In this document: piece by piece, positions 34,266 to 42,783 of the stretch
Layout of the letters: each line of letters opens with the position of its first letter
Numbering within the stretch: position 1 is the stretch's first letter
Program-made: the position numbers and the translations under genes
Assembly (NCBI RefSeq): GCF_937988725.1
Contig: NZ_CALKHS010000009.1
Span: forward strand, 124,001 to 188,000
Direction of reading: 5' to 3'
DNA length: 64,000 nt
From: an uncultured Castellaniella sp.
GTDB taxonomy: Bacteria > Pseudomonadota > Gammaproteobacteria > Burkholderiales > Burkholderiaceae_B
The notes under the pieces: model-generated
What the model was told of the DNA's origin: nothing
Database searches by the model: none
The model's input: only the letters and a program-made list of their open reading frames with translations

Positions 34266-35609
34266 TCACAGAGCCGCCAGGGCCTGCTGCACCCGCGCCA
34301 CCAGATCGGCCGGGCAGCGGGCCCAGCATTGTCCGTCCGCCTCCAGGCTGACCAGCCCGTCGGCATCGGCTCGAAGCGCGGACAAGTCTGTCTGCGCCAC
34401 GCTGCGGCCCAATTGATTGAGCAGCTTCGGATCGGCGAAGGGTTCCGTCAGCAGCAGTTCCGTCCCGTCGGCTGCGAACAGGCGCTGGCGAAAGCGCCCG
34501 TCCTCGTCGCGGAAGGACACCAGGCGGGCCTTGGCGGCCTTGCCGGCCGCGGACTTGGACCTGGCCGCGGCGGCCGGCTGGCGCAGGCCCACGGCCTCGC
34601 GCAGCTGATCCATGAAGGGCATCGCGATGCGCCGCGCCTTTTCGGCGCCCGCGCGCAGAATGTCTTCGACGCGCTCGGGGTGCGCCATCAGGTCGGCGTA
34701 CTGCGCCCGCATGGGGCCGATCTGGGCCTCGATCCGTTCGCACAGCGCCTGCTTGGCGTCGCCCCAGCCCAGGCCGCCTTCCAGCGCGGCGCGGAAATCC
34801 GCCGCCTGCCGCGCCGTGGCGAAGGCCCGGTACAGGGTGAACAGGTGCGAGCCTTCCGCGTCCTTGGGCTCGCCTGGCAGGCGCGAATCCGTGACGATCT
34901 GCGCCACGGCGGTCTTCAGGGCCTTGGCGCCGCCCTCGAACAGCGGAATCGTGTTGTTGTAGCTCTTGGACATCTTGCGCCCATCCAGGCCGGGCAGCGT
35001 GGCGACGTCCTCGTCGATCTGGACCTCGGGCAGGACGAACAGGTCGCTGCCCCGGCCGTACAGGTGATTGAAGCGCTGGGCGATGTCGCGCGCCATCTCC
35101 AGGTGCTGGATCTGGTCGCGCCCCACCGGCACGCGATGGGCGTTGAACATCAGGATGTCGGCCGCCATCAGCACCGGATAGGAAAACAGCCCCATGGTGA
35201 CGCCGTCGTCCGGATCGACACCCTTGAGCGCATTGGCGTCGACCGATGCCTTGTAGGCATGCGCGCGGTTCATCAGGCCCTTGGCGGTCACGCAAGTCAG
35301 CATCCAGCACAGTTCCGGAATTTCCGGCACGTCCGACTGGCGGTAGAAGGTCACGCGATCCGTATCCAGGCCCCCGGCGATCCAGGTGGCGGCGATCTCC
35401 ATGCGGGACTGGGCCACGCGGGCCGGATCGGCGCATTTGATCAGGGCGTGGAAATCCGCCAGGAAGAAGAACGCATCCACCCCCGGTTCCGTGCTGGACT
35501 GGATGGCCGGGCGGATGGCGCCGGCGTAATTGCCCAGATGGGGCGTGCCGGACGTCGTGATGCCCGTCAGGACCCGGGTCTTCGCCGGGGATTTCGCGGA
35601 AGAAGTCAT
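34266..35609 (-). CDS. trpS: Tryptophanyl-tRNA synthetase
   Basis: The protein has 447 residues. The class I motifs are TTSGTPHLGNYAGAI, the HIGH equivalent, and GRKMSKSYNNTIPLF, holding KMSKS; AYPVLMAADILMF-like and VGRDQIQHLEMARDIA segments line the active site. It is longer than the roughly 330-residue E. coli enzyme because of an Ala/Lys-rich linker and an additional C-terminal domain (about residues 350-447), which is common in betaproteobacterial TrpS proteins. It charges tRNA-Trp. It lies 37 bases after zapE on the same strand and may be read from the same transcript. Confidence 0.95.
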   Translation of the reverse strand: MTSSAKSPAKTRVLTGITTSGTPHLGNYAGAIRPAIQSSTEPGVDAFFFLADFHALIKCADPARVAQSRMEIAATWIAGGLDTDRVTFYRQSDVPEIPELCWMLTCVTAKGLMNRAHAYKASVDANALKGVDPDDGVTMGLFSYPVLMAADILMFNAHRVPVGRDQIQHLEMARDIAQRFNHLYGRGSDLFVLPEVQIDEDVATLPGLDGRKMSKSYNNTIPLFEGGAKALKTAVAQIVTDSRLPGEPKDAEGSHLFTLYRAFATARQAADFRAALEGGLGWGDAKQALCERIEAQIGPMRAQYADLMAHPERVEDILRAGAEKARRIAMPFMDQLREAVGLRQPAAAARSKSAAGKAAKARLVSFRDEDGRFRQRLFAADGTELLLTEPFADPKLLNQLGRSVAQTDLSALRADADGLVSLEADGQCWARCPADLVARVQQALAAL

Positions 35610-35646
35610 CGATCTGCCTGATATTCGGATAAGGGGACGCCCGGCC

Positions 35647-36738
35647 TTACAGCACCACGGCCGCCCGGCGGGTTTCCGCCAGGTATTCCCGCGACTGCAT
35701 CTCCATCAGACGGGACACCGTGCGGGAAAATTCGTTGGACATCGGACCCTGAGTATAGAGTTCATCGGCCGGACACTGGGCCGACAGGATCAGCTTGACC
35801 TTGTGGTCGTACAGCACGTCCACCAGCCAGGTGAAGCGCCGGGCCTCGGAAGCCTGACGCGGCGCCATGCGCGGCACGTCCGACACGATGATGGTCTGGA
35901 AGCGGTCGGCCAGGTCCAGGTAGTCGTTCTGCGAGCGCGGCGTCCCGCACAAGGCCATGAAATCGAACCAGACGACGGTTCCGGCCAGGGCCACGGCCTG
36001 GATCTCGCGGTTCTCGATCAGCAGGACCGGCTTCTGTTCCGCCGTATCGGCCAGGCGGTCGAAGGCGGAACGCAGTTCGTCGTGCGTGGCGGCGACGATG
36101 GGCGTGATGTAGGTGCGCAGCTGCGCCAGCGTGCGGCGGCGGTAATCCACCCCCGCATCCACGTTCAGCACGTCCATCTTCGCCTGGATCAGGGCGATGG
36201 CCGGCAGGATGCGGTCGCGGTGCAGGCCGTCGGGATACAGGGTGGAGGGTTCGTAGTTCGACGTCATCACGAAGGACGTGCCGTATTCGAACAGGCGCAG
36301 CAGCAGGCGATACAGGATCATCGCATCCGCCACGTCGGAGACGTGGAATTCGTCGAAGCAGATCAGGCGATAGCGCTTGGCGATGTTGCGGGCGACGTGA
36401 TCCAGCGGATCGGCCTCGCCGCTGACGGCGCGGATTTCCCGGTGCACCCCCCGCATGAATTCATGGAAATGCAGGCGGACCTTGCGCTTGACGGGCACCG
36501 TCAGGTAGAAGGCGTCCATCAGGAAGCTCTTGCCGCGCCCCACCCCGCCCCACAGGTATACGCCTCGGGGCACGGCAGGGTGCAGGAACAGCTTTTTCAG
36601 ACGGCTGGACCGCTGCCGCTTGAATTCGATCCAGTCGTCATAGTAATGCTGCAGGCGCACGACGGCTGCGTGCTGGGCTTCGTCGGCGACGAAGCCCCGC
36701 TCACTCAGCGCCTGCGCGTAGTACGCGCTGACGTCCAT
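35647..36738 (-). CDS. zapE: AFG1-like ATPase, cell division protein ZapE
   Basis: The protein has 363 residues. It has Walker A GGVGRGKS followed by FLMDAFY, the LHFHEFMRGVH segment, Walker B RLICFDEFHVSDVADAMIL and the sensor-like FVMTSNYEPSTLYPDGLHRD. The C-terminus has VLYDHKVKLILSAQ. This is the AFG1/LACE1 family, called ZapE in proteobacteria, where it is tied to Z-ring behaviour and membrane-protein quality control. It lies 8 bases after lpdA; zapE following the 2-oxoglutarate dehydrogenase genes is a common arrangement in this family of bacteria. Confidence 0.92.
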   Translation of the reverse strand: MDVSAYYAQALSERGFVADEAQHAAVVRLQHYYDDWIEFKRQRSSRLKKLFLHPAVPRGVYLWGGVGRGKSFLMDAFYLTVPVKRKVRLHFHEFMRGVHREIRAVSGEADPLDHVARNIAKRYRLICFDEFHVSDVADAMILYRLLLRLFEYGTSFVMTSNYEPSTLYPDGLHRDRILPAIALIQAKMDVLNVDAGVDYRRRTLAQLRTYITPIVAATHDELRSAFDRLADTAEQKPVLLIENREIQAVALAGTVVWFDFMALCGTPRSQNDYLDLADRFQTIIVSDVPRMAPRQASEARRFTWLVDVLYDHKVKLILSAQCPADELYTQGPMSNEFSRTVSRLMEMQSREYLAETRRAAVVL

Positions 36739-36746
36739 CGGATGGC

Positions 36747-38174
36747 TTACAGATTCAGCGTGCGCTTGTCCACCGCCAGGGCGGCTTCCTTGACGGCTTC
36801 GGACAGCGTCGGGTGCGCGTGGCAGATCCGGGCGATGTCCTCGGCGGCGCCGCGGAATTCCATGATGGTGACGGCTTCGGCGATCAGCTCGGAGGCCATC
36901 GGCCCGACGATGTGCACGCCCAGGACCTCATCGGTCTTGGCGTCGGCCAGGATCTTGACGAAGCCGGTCGTGTCGCCCAGGGCGCGCGCGCGGCCGTTGG
37001 CCATGAAGGGGAAGGAGCCCGCCTTGTAGTCGCGGCCATCGGCCTTCAGGGCCTGTTCGGTCTTGCCGACCCAGGCGACTTCCGGCGAGGTGTAGATCAC
37101 CCAGGGGATGGTGTCGAAATTCACGTGCCCATGCTGGCCGGCGATGCGCTCGGCCACGGCCACGCCTTCTTCCTCGGCCTTGTGCGCCAGCATCGGGCCG
37201 CGCACCACGTCGCCCACCGCCCAGACGTTGGCCAGGTTGCTGCGGCAATCGCCGTCCACGACCACGAAGCCGCGCTCGTCGAGCTTCAGGCCGACGACGT
37301 CGGCGCCCAGGCCCTGGGTGTTGGGCACGCGGCCGATCGACACGATCAGGCGGTCCACCGTCAGTTTCTGGTCGGCGCCGGCGGCGTCGGCGTACTGGAT
37401 GCTCACGCCCTTGGCGGAAGTCTTGACTTCGCCGATGCGCACGCCCGTCTGGATGTCCAGGCCCTGCTTGGTCAGCGCCTTCTGCGCTTCCTTGGCGACG
37501 TCGCGGTCCACGGCGCCCAGGAAGTCCGGCATGGCTTCCAGGATGGTGACCTCGGAACCCAGGCGGCGCCAGACGCTGCCCATTTCCAGGCCGATCACGC
37601 CCGCGCCGATGATGCCCAGCTTCTTGGGCACGGCGGGGATGCGCAAGGCGCCGTCATTGGACAGGATGTGCTCTTCGTCGAACGGCAGGCCAGGCAGTTC
37701 GCGGGCGTTGGAGCCGGTGGCCACGATCACGTGACGGCCTTCCAGGTCTTCTTCCGTCTTGCCGGCGACTTTCACCGACCAGCCGAAATCGGTCTTGGCC
37801 GCCAGCGAGCCCGTGCCGTGGAAGAAGGAGACCTTGTTCTTCTTGAACAGGTACAGGATGCCTTCGTTGTTCTGCTTGACCACCGTGTCCTTGCGGCCGA
37901 CCAGCTTGGCCAGGTCCAGGCTGACGCCCTTGGCCGTGATGCCGTGCTCGGCGAAGTGATGGTTCACCTGATCGTAGTGTTCGGACGACTGCAGCAGGGC
38001 CTTGGACGGAATGCAGCCCACGTTGGTGCAGGTGCCGCCGGGGGCGGGCTTGCCGGCGGCGTTGGTCCAGGCGTCCACGCAGGCGACGGCCAGGCCCAGC
38101 TGGGCGGCGCGGATGGCGGCGATATAGCCGCCGGGGCCGGCGCCGATCACGATCACATCAAATTGTTTTGCCAT
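36747..38174 (-). CDS. lpdA: Dihydrolipoyl dehydrogenase (E3) of 2-oxoglutarate dehydrogenase
   Basis: The protein has 475 residues. FAD site VIGAGPGGYIAAIRAAQLG is followed by the redox disulfide GGTCTNVGCIPSKALL, NAD site LGIIGAGVIGLEMGSVWRRLG, the second FAD stretch NVWAVGDVVRGPMLAHKAEEEG and the C-terminal catalytic CHAHPTLSE (His-Glu pair). It reoxidises dihydrolipoamide on OdhB and passes electrons to NAD. It is third in the odhA-odhB-lpdA order, separated from odhB by 186 bases that contain a stable stem-loop. Confidence 0.96.
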   Translation of the reverse strand: MAKQFDVIVIGAGPGGYIAAIRAAQLGLAVACVDAWTNAAGKPAPGGTCTNVGCIPSKALLQSSEHYDQVNHHFAEHGITAKGVSLDLAKLVGRKDTVVKQNNEGILYLFKKNKVSFFHGTGSLAAKTDFGWSVKVAGKTEEDLEGRHVIVATGSNARELPGLPFDEEHILSNDGALRIPAVPKKLGIIGAGVIGLEMGSVWRRLGSEVTILEAMPDFLGAVDRDVAKEAQKALTKQGLDIQTGVRIGEVKTSAKGVSIQYADAAGADQKLTVDRLIVSIGRVPNTQGLGADVVGLKLDERGFVVVDGDCRSNLANVWAVGDVVRGPMLAHKAEEEGVAVAERIAGQHGHVNFDTIPWVIYTSPEVAWVGKTEQALKADGRDYKAGSFPFMANGRARALGDTTGFVKILADAKTDEVLGVHIVGPMASELIAEAVTIMEFRGAAEDIARICHAHPTLSEAVKEAALAVDKRTLNL

Positions 38175-38315
38175 GCTTGTCTCTTAGAGGGAGTTTCCGG
38201 ACGCATGCGGCAGGCGGCACGCGCCCCGGGGGATGCCCGGCGGACGCCCTGCCGGATAGGTATTGAACGGGGGAACCCCCGGGCGCCGCGCATCGGGCAC
38301 GATGGACTGGATGCC

Positions 38316-38352
38316 GGGCGCCGCTTCGCCGGAGCGGCGAAACGCGGCGCCC
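38316..38352 (-). other. Strong stem-loop between odhB and lpdA
   Basis: GGGCGCCGC (38316-38324) pairs with GCGGCGCCC (38344-38352), and TTCGCCG (38325-38331) with CGGCGAA (38335-38341), with a 3-base loop and a 2-base bulge. It begins 9 bases past the odhB stop in the transcript direction. With no U-run it is more likely an mRNA-stabilising or processing element that sets E2:E3 ratios than a full terminator. Confidence 0.55.
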
Positions 38353-38360
38353 GCGCCCGA

Positions 38361-39557
38361 TCAGACGCTCAGCAGCAGGCGCTGCGGGTCTTCCAGGGCT
38401 TCCTTCATGGCCACCAGGGCCAGCACGGCTTCGCGGCCGTCGATGATGCGGTGGTCGTAGGACAGGGCCAGGTAGTTCATCGGCCGGATCACGATCTGGC
38501 CGTTTTCCACCACCGGACGGTCCTTGGTGGCGTGGATGCCCAGGATGGCCGATTGCGGCGGATTGATGATCGGGGTGGACAGCATCGAACCGAACACGCC
38601 GCCGTTGGAGATCGAGAAGGTCCCGCCGGTCAGTTCATCCAGGGTGAGCTTGCCGTCCTGGGCGCGGCGGCCGAAATCGGCGATCTGCTTTTCGATGTCG
38701 GCCAGCGACAGCTGGTCGGCATTGCGCAGGATGGGCACCACCAGGCCGCGGGGGCTGCCCACGGCCACGCCGATGTCGAAATAGCCGTGGTAGATGATGT
38801 CCTTGCCGTCCACCGAGGCGTTGACCACCGGGTAGCGCTTGAGCGCCGCGACGGCCGCCTTGACGAAGAAGGACGTGAAGCCCAGCTTGACGCCGTGTTC
38901 CTTTTCGAAGACGTCCTTGTACTTCTTGCGCAGGTCCATGATGGCCTGCATGTTGACCTCGTTGAAGGTCGTCAGGATGGCGTTTTCGGACTGCGACTGG
39001 ATCAGGCGCTCGGCCACGCGGGCGCGCAGGCGGCTCATGGGCACGCGCTGTTCCGGACGGCCGTCCAGGCCGACCGGGACCGGAGCGGCCGGGGTGGCCG
39101 GCGCCGGAGTCGCAGAGGCGTTCAGGGCGTCGGCCTTGGTGACGCGGCCGGAGCGGCCCGTGCCTTCGACCGAGGCGGGATCGATGCCCTTTTCCGACAG
39201 GATCTTGCCGGCCGCCGGCGAGGCGACCGAGGATTTGGCGGCCGGCGCGGCGGCGGCCGGGGCGGCGGCGGCGGGCGCGGCTTCGGCCTTCGGGGCGGCC
39301 GGCGCGGCGGCCTTGGCGTCGGTGTCGATACGCGCCAGGACCTCGCCCGAGGTCACGGTGCTGCCGTCGCCCTTGACGATCTCGGACAACACGCCCGCGG
39401 CGGGAGCCGGCACTTCCAGCACGACCTTGTCCGTTTCGACTTCGATCAGGATCTCATCGGCCTCGACGGCTTCGCCTGGCTGCTTTTTCCAGTTCAGCAA
39501 AGTGGCTTCGGAGATGGATTCGGAAAGCTGGGGAACGAGAACTTCGGTAATGGCCAT
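38361..39557 (-). CDS. odhB: 2-oxoglutarate dehydrogenase E2, dihydrolipoyl succinyltransferase
   Basis: The protein has 398 residues. The lipoyl domain is residues 1-77 with the lipoylated Lys44 in EVETDKVVLEVP. An Ala/Pro-rich linker follows, then the E3-binding domain (about 112-147, KILSEKGIDPASVEGTGRSG). The catalytic core (about 168-398) ends in LSYDHRIIDGREAV with His369 and Asp373. It transfers succinyl groups from the E1 product to CoA. It starts 39 bases after odhA on the same strand. Confidence 0.96.
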   Translation of the reverse strand: MAITEVLVPQLSESISEATLLNWKKQPGEAVEADEILIEVETDKVVLEVPAPAAGVLSEIVKGDGSTVTSGEVLARIDTDAKAAAPAAPKAEAAPAAAAPAAAAPAAKSSVASPAAGKILSEKGIDPASVEGTGRSGRVTKADALNASATPAPATPAAPVPVGLDGRPEQRVPMSRLRARVAERLIQSQSENAILTTFNEVNMQAIMDLRKKYKDVFEKEHGVKLGFTSFFVKAAVAALKRYPVVNASVDGKDIIYHGYFDIGVAVGSPRGLVVPILRNADQLSLADIEKQIADFGRRAQDGKLTLDELTGGTFSISNGGVFGSMLSTPIINPPQSAILGIHATKDRPVVENGQIVIRPMNYLALSYDHRIIDGREAVLALVAMKEALEDPQRLLLSV

Positions 39558-39596
39558 AATGATTTTTCCGGTATGTCTGTCTTTGAATAGGTCGGT

Positions 39597-42476
39597 TTAC
39601 TTGATCAGCGAGAAGCTTTTCAGTTTCGGCGCGAAAGCCTGTTCGATCAGGGCGCGCTGCTGTTCCTGGTGCTTGGCCATATAGCCCACCGCCGGCGAAG
39701 CCGAAGCGGGACGGCCGGCATAGCCCAGCTTCTGGCCATCGTTCATGTTCTCGTACAGGTGATGCTGCACGTAGAACCACGGCCCCTGGTTCTGGGGTTC
39801 GTCCTGCACCCAGACCAGTTCCTTGGCGTTCTCGTACTTCTGCAGTTCGTTCTGGAAGGACTTGTGCGCGAAGGGATAGAGCTGCTCGATGCGCAGGATG
39901 GCGACGTCCTTGCGGCCCTGTTCGTCGCGGGCATGGACCAGGTCGTAGTAGACCTTGCCGGAGCACACCAGCACGCGCTTGACGTCGGCGGGAGCGATGT
40001 CGGCGTTGACTTCGCCGATGACGGGCTGGAAGGTGCCCGTGGCCAGGTCGTCCAGCGGCGAGGTCGCCGCCTTGTTGCGCAGCAGCGACTTGGGCGTGAA
40101 GATCACCAGCGGCTTGCGGAACTGCCGGATCATCTGGCGGCGCAGCACGTGGAAGATCTGAGCGCCATTGGTGGGCTGCACGACCTGCATGTTGTTGTCG
40201 GCGCACAATTGCAGGAAACGCTCGATCCGCGCGGACGAGTGTTCCGGACCCTGGCCTTCGTAGCCGTGCGGCAGCATCAGCACCAGGCCGCACTGGCGGC
40301 CCCATTTGGCTTCGCCGGACGCGATGAACTGGTCGATGACGACCTGGGCGCCGTTGGCGAAGTCGCCGAACTGGGCTTCCCAGATGGTGAGGATATTGGG
40401 TTCCGCCGTGGCGTAGCCGTATTCGAAGCCCAGCACGGCGGCTTCCGACAGCACCGAGTCGATGACGGTGAACGGCGCCTGGCCTTCGGAGACGTTCTGC
40501 AGCGGGATGTAGGACCCGGCATCCCAGCGTTCGCGCTTCTGGTCGTGCAGCACGGCGTGGCGGTGGGTGAACGTGCCCCGGCCCGAGTCCTGCCCGGTGA
40601 TGCGGATGGCATAGCCGTTGGCCACCAGCGTGGCGAAGGCCAGGTGTTCGCCCATGCCCCAGTCGATCGGGTGCTCGCCGCGGGCCATGGCCAGACGGTC
40701 GTTCAGCAGCTTGCTGACCAGGGGGTGGACCGTGAAGCCTTCCGGCACCTGGGTGAGCTTTTCGCCGATGCGGGTCAGTTCGGCCAGCGGCACGCCGGTG
40801 TCCGCGTGGTCGGTCCACTTGGCCCCCAGGAAGGAGGACCAGTCGGTGGCGTACTTGTTCTTGTAGTCGGTCAGGACGGGTTCGACCGTGCGCTGGCCGT
40901 CTTCCATCAGCTGGCGGTAGTCCTTGACCATCTGGTCGGGTTCGCCTTCGGCCATGGCGCCCTGGGCCACCAGGCGGTCCGCGTACAGCTTGCGGGTGCC
41001 GGGGTGCTTGCCGATGCTCTTGTACATCAGCGGCTGGGTCAGGGACGGCGTGTCCTGTTCGTTGTGGCCCAGCTTGCGGAAGCAGACGATGTCGACCACC
41101 ACGTCGTGGCGGAACTGCTGGCGGTAATCCAGCGCCAGCTTCGTCACGAAGACCACGGCTTCGGGGTCGTCGCCGTTGACGTGGAAGACCGGGGCTTCGA
41201 TCATCTTGACCACGTCCGTGCAATACAGCGTCGAACGCGTGTCGCGCGGGTCGGAGGTCGTGAAGCCGATCTGGTTGTTGATGACGATGTGCAGCGTGCC
41301 GCCGGTGCCGTAACCGCGGGTCTGCGCCAGGTTCAGGGTTTCCATGACCACGCCCTGGCCGGCGAAGGCCGCGTCGCCGTGCACCAGCACGGGCAGGACC
41401 TGGTCGCCTTCGGGATCGGCGCGACGATCCTGGCGGGCGCGCACGCTGCCTTCCACCACCGGGTTGACGATTTCCAGGTGCGAGGGATTGAACGCCAGGG
41501 ACAGGTGCAGCGGGCCGCCGCGCGTGGACAGGTCGCTGGAAAAGCCGTTGTGGTATTTGACGTCGCCGTCGCTGAGCGCCTGCGTGTGCTTGCCTTCGAA
41601 TTCGGCAAACAGGTCGCCGGGCATCTTGCCCATGATGTTGACCAGCAGGTTCAGGCGGCCGCGGTGGGCCATGCCGACGACGATTTCCTGCACGCCGTTT
41701 TCACCGGCGTGATTGACGACTTCGTCCATGGAGGCGATGAAGCTTTCACCGCCTTCCAGGGAAAAGCGCTTCTGGCCGACGTATTTGGTATGCAGGAAAC
41801 GTTCCAGGCCTTCGGCTTCGGTCACCTGCTGCAGGATATTGCGCTTCTGCTCGATGGTGAATTCCGGCACGCCCAGCGTGGATTCCAGACGCTCCTGGAT
41901 CCAGCGCTTCACGGCCGGATCGGAGATATGCATGAATTCCACGCCGATATTGCGGCAATAGGTATCCTGCAGAGCCTTCAGGATGTCCCGCATGGTCATC
42001 GTGTCGGCTTTGGTGAAATAGGTATTCGTCGCCGAATAGATCTGGTCCAGATCGGCTTCGGACAGCCCGTAGAAGGCGGGATCCAGTTCCGGGATGGCCG
42101 GACGATCGCGCCGTTTCAGCGGATCGAGCTGGGCGATGCGCGAACCCAGCGAGCGATACGCCGCGATGATGGACTGGACGTAGACTTGTTTGCTGGCGAT
42201 GGCCAGCGCCTGATCGGAAGCCTGGGCGGGCCGCACCTGGAAGGCGTTTTCGCGGGCCCGCAGGGCGAAGGAAGCGACGATGGGGGCGTGTGCCTGATCG
42301 CGGGTGGCCTCGCGGCCGTCGGCGGCCGGTTGGTGCTGGAGCTGATCGAAGTAGCTGCGCCACTGATCTGGAATGGAACCCGGATTATCGAGATAATCTT
42401 CGTAGAGTTCTTCTACGTAAGGCGCATTGGCGCCGAAAAGATAGGAATTAGACTGGAGTTCTTGTTCCGTGGACAT
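39597..42476 (-). CDS. odhA: 2-oxoglutarate dehydrogenase E1
   Basis: The protein has 959 residues. The N-terminal EELYEDYLDNPGSIPDQWRSYF docking segment, GMAHRGRLNLLVNIMGK, the thiamine diphosphate region with HVNGDDPEAV, and the transketolase-like DSVLSEAAVLGFEYGYA and LMLPHGYEGQGPEHSSARIER are all present. It decarboxylates 2-oxoglutarate and loads succinyl on OdhB. I chose the ATG at 42476, with AGGTGAAG upstream, over an in-frame GTG at 42488. The gene heads the odhA-odhB-lpdA-zapE set and is divergent from maeB. Confidence 0.96.
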   Translation of the reverse strand: MSTEQELQSNSYLFGANAPYVEELYEDYLDNPGSIPDQWRSYFDQLQHQPAADGREATRDQAHAPIVASFALRARENAFQVRPAQASDQALAIASKQVYVQSIIAAYRSLGSRIAQLDPLKRRDRPAIPELDPAFYGLSEADLDQIYSATNTYFTKADTMTMRDILKALQDTYCRNIGVEFMHISDPAVKRWIQERLESTLGVPEFTIEQKRNILQQVTEAEGLERFLHTKYVGQKRFSLEGGESFIASMDEVVNHAGENGVQEIVVGMAHRGRLNLLVNIMGKMPGDLFAEFEGKHTQALSDGDVKYHNGFSSDLSTRGGPLHLSLAFNPSHLEIVNPVVEGSVRARQDRRADPEGDQVLPVLVHGDAAFAGQGVVMETLNLAQTRGYGTGGTLHIVINNQIGFTTSDPRDTRSTLYCTDVVKMIEAPVFHVNGDDPEAVVFVTKLALDYRQQFRHDVVVDIVCFRKLGHNEQDTPSLTQPLMYKSIGKHPGTRKLYADRLVAQGAMAEGEPDQMVKDYRQLMEDGQRTVEPVLTDYKNKYATDWSSFLGAKWTDHADTGVPLAELTRIGEKLTQVPEGFTVHPLVSKLLNDRLAMARGEHPIDWGMGEHLAFATLVANGYAIRITGQDSGRGTFTHRHAVLHDQKRERWDAGSYIPLQNVSEGQAPFTVIDSVLSEAAVLGFEYGYATAEPNILTIWEAQFGDFANGAQVVIDQFIASGEAKWGRQCGLVLMLPHGYEGQGPEHSSARIERFLQLCADNNMQVVQPTNGAQIFHVLRRQMIRQFRKPLVIFTPKSLLRNKAATSPLDDLATGTFQPVIGEVNADIAPADVKRVLVCSGKVYYDLVHARDEQGRKDVAILRIEQLYPFAHKSFQNELQKYENAKELVWVQDEPQNQGPWFYVQHHLYENMNDGQKLGYAGRPASASPAVGYMAKHQEQQRALIEQAFAPKLKSFSLIK

Positions 42477-42783
42477 TGTGCGCTTCACCTGACGGGTGCT
42501 TCACCCGAACGATGCAGATTGGAAAACCTTCCGCGACACGGCCAGACCGATTGGCGGATAGCTGGGGCAGAAGGCTGATGTACGACGCCTTGCATAAGCC
42601 GTATTAAGGCTAAAGTATACCCGTGTTGCCACGCGGGTATAAACTGACCAGCCCAAAACGCCCGGTCAATGCCGCTTTTCACGAAATTGGCGTTGGTATT
42701 TACAAACACTTGCGCGGATCGGGCCTCCACGGGATCGGTCGCGAAGACATCAGACAAATAAATCAGCAGGAGCACTCGTCATC
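42477..42783. promoter_or_regulatory. 307-bp odhA/maeB divergent spacer with a TATACCCG dyad
   Basis: No gene is visible here. Near the middle TATACCCG (42616-42623) is exactly complementary to CGGGTATA (42634-42641) across 10 bases, forming a 26-base dyad. The dyad lies about 140 bases upstream of each start codon, and its arms contain TATA sequences that could overlap -10 boxes in both directions. A shared operator for odhA and maeB is possible. The regulator is unknown; the TCA element found before mdh and acnB is absent here. Confidence 0.45.

Noticed and set aside
34266..35609. Possible fusion or frameshift in trpS because of its 447-residue length
   Set aside because: The frame is continuous, and a linker plus an extra C-terminal domain is usual for betaproteobacterial TrpS.
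42477..42488. GTG start for odhA at 42488
   Set aside because: The ATG at 42476 has AGGTGAAG at a good distance, and the GTG lies within that ribosome-binding site.
36813..42578. Two open frames of more than 900 codons on the plus strand opposite lpdA, odhB and odhA
   Set aside because: They read as Gly/His/Gln/Asp/Val-rich antisense of strongly conserved TCA enzymes.
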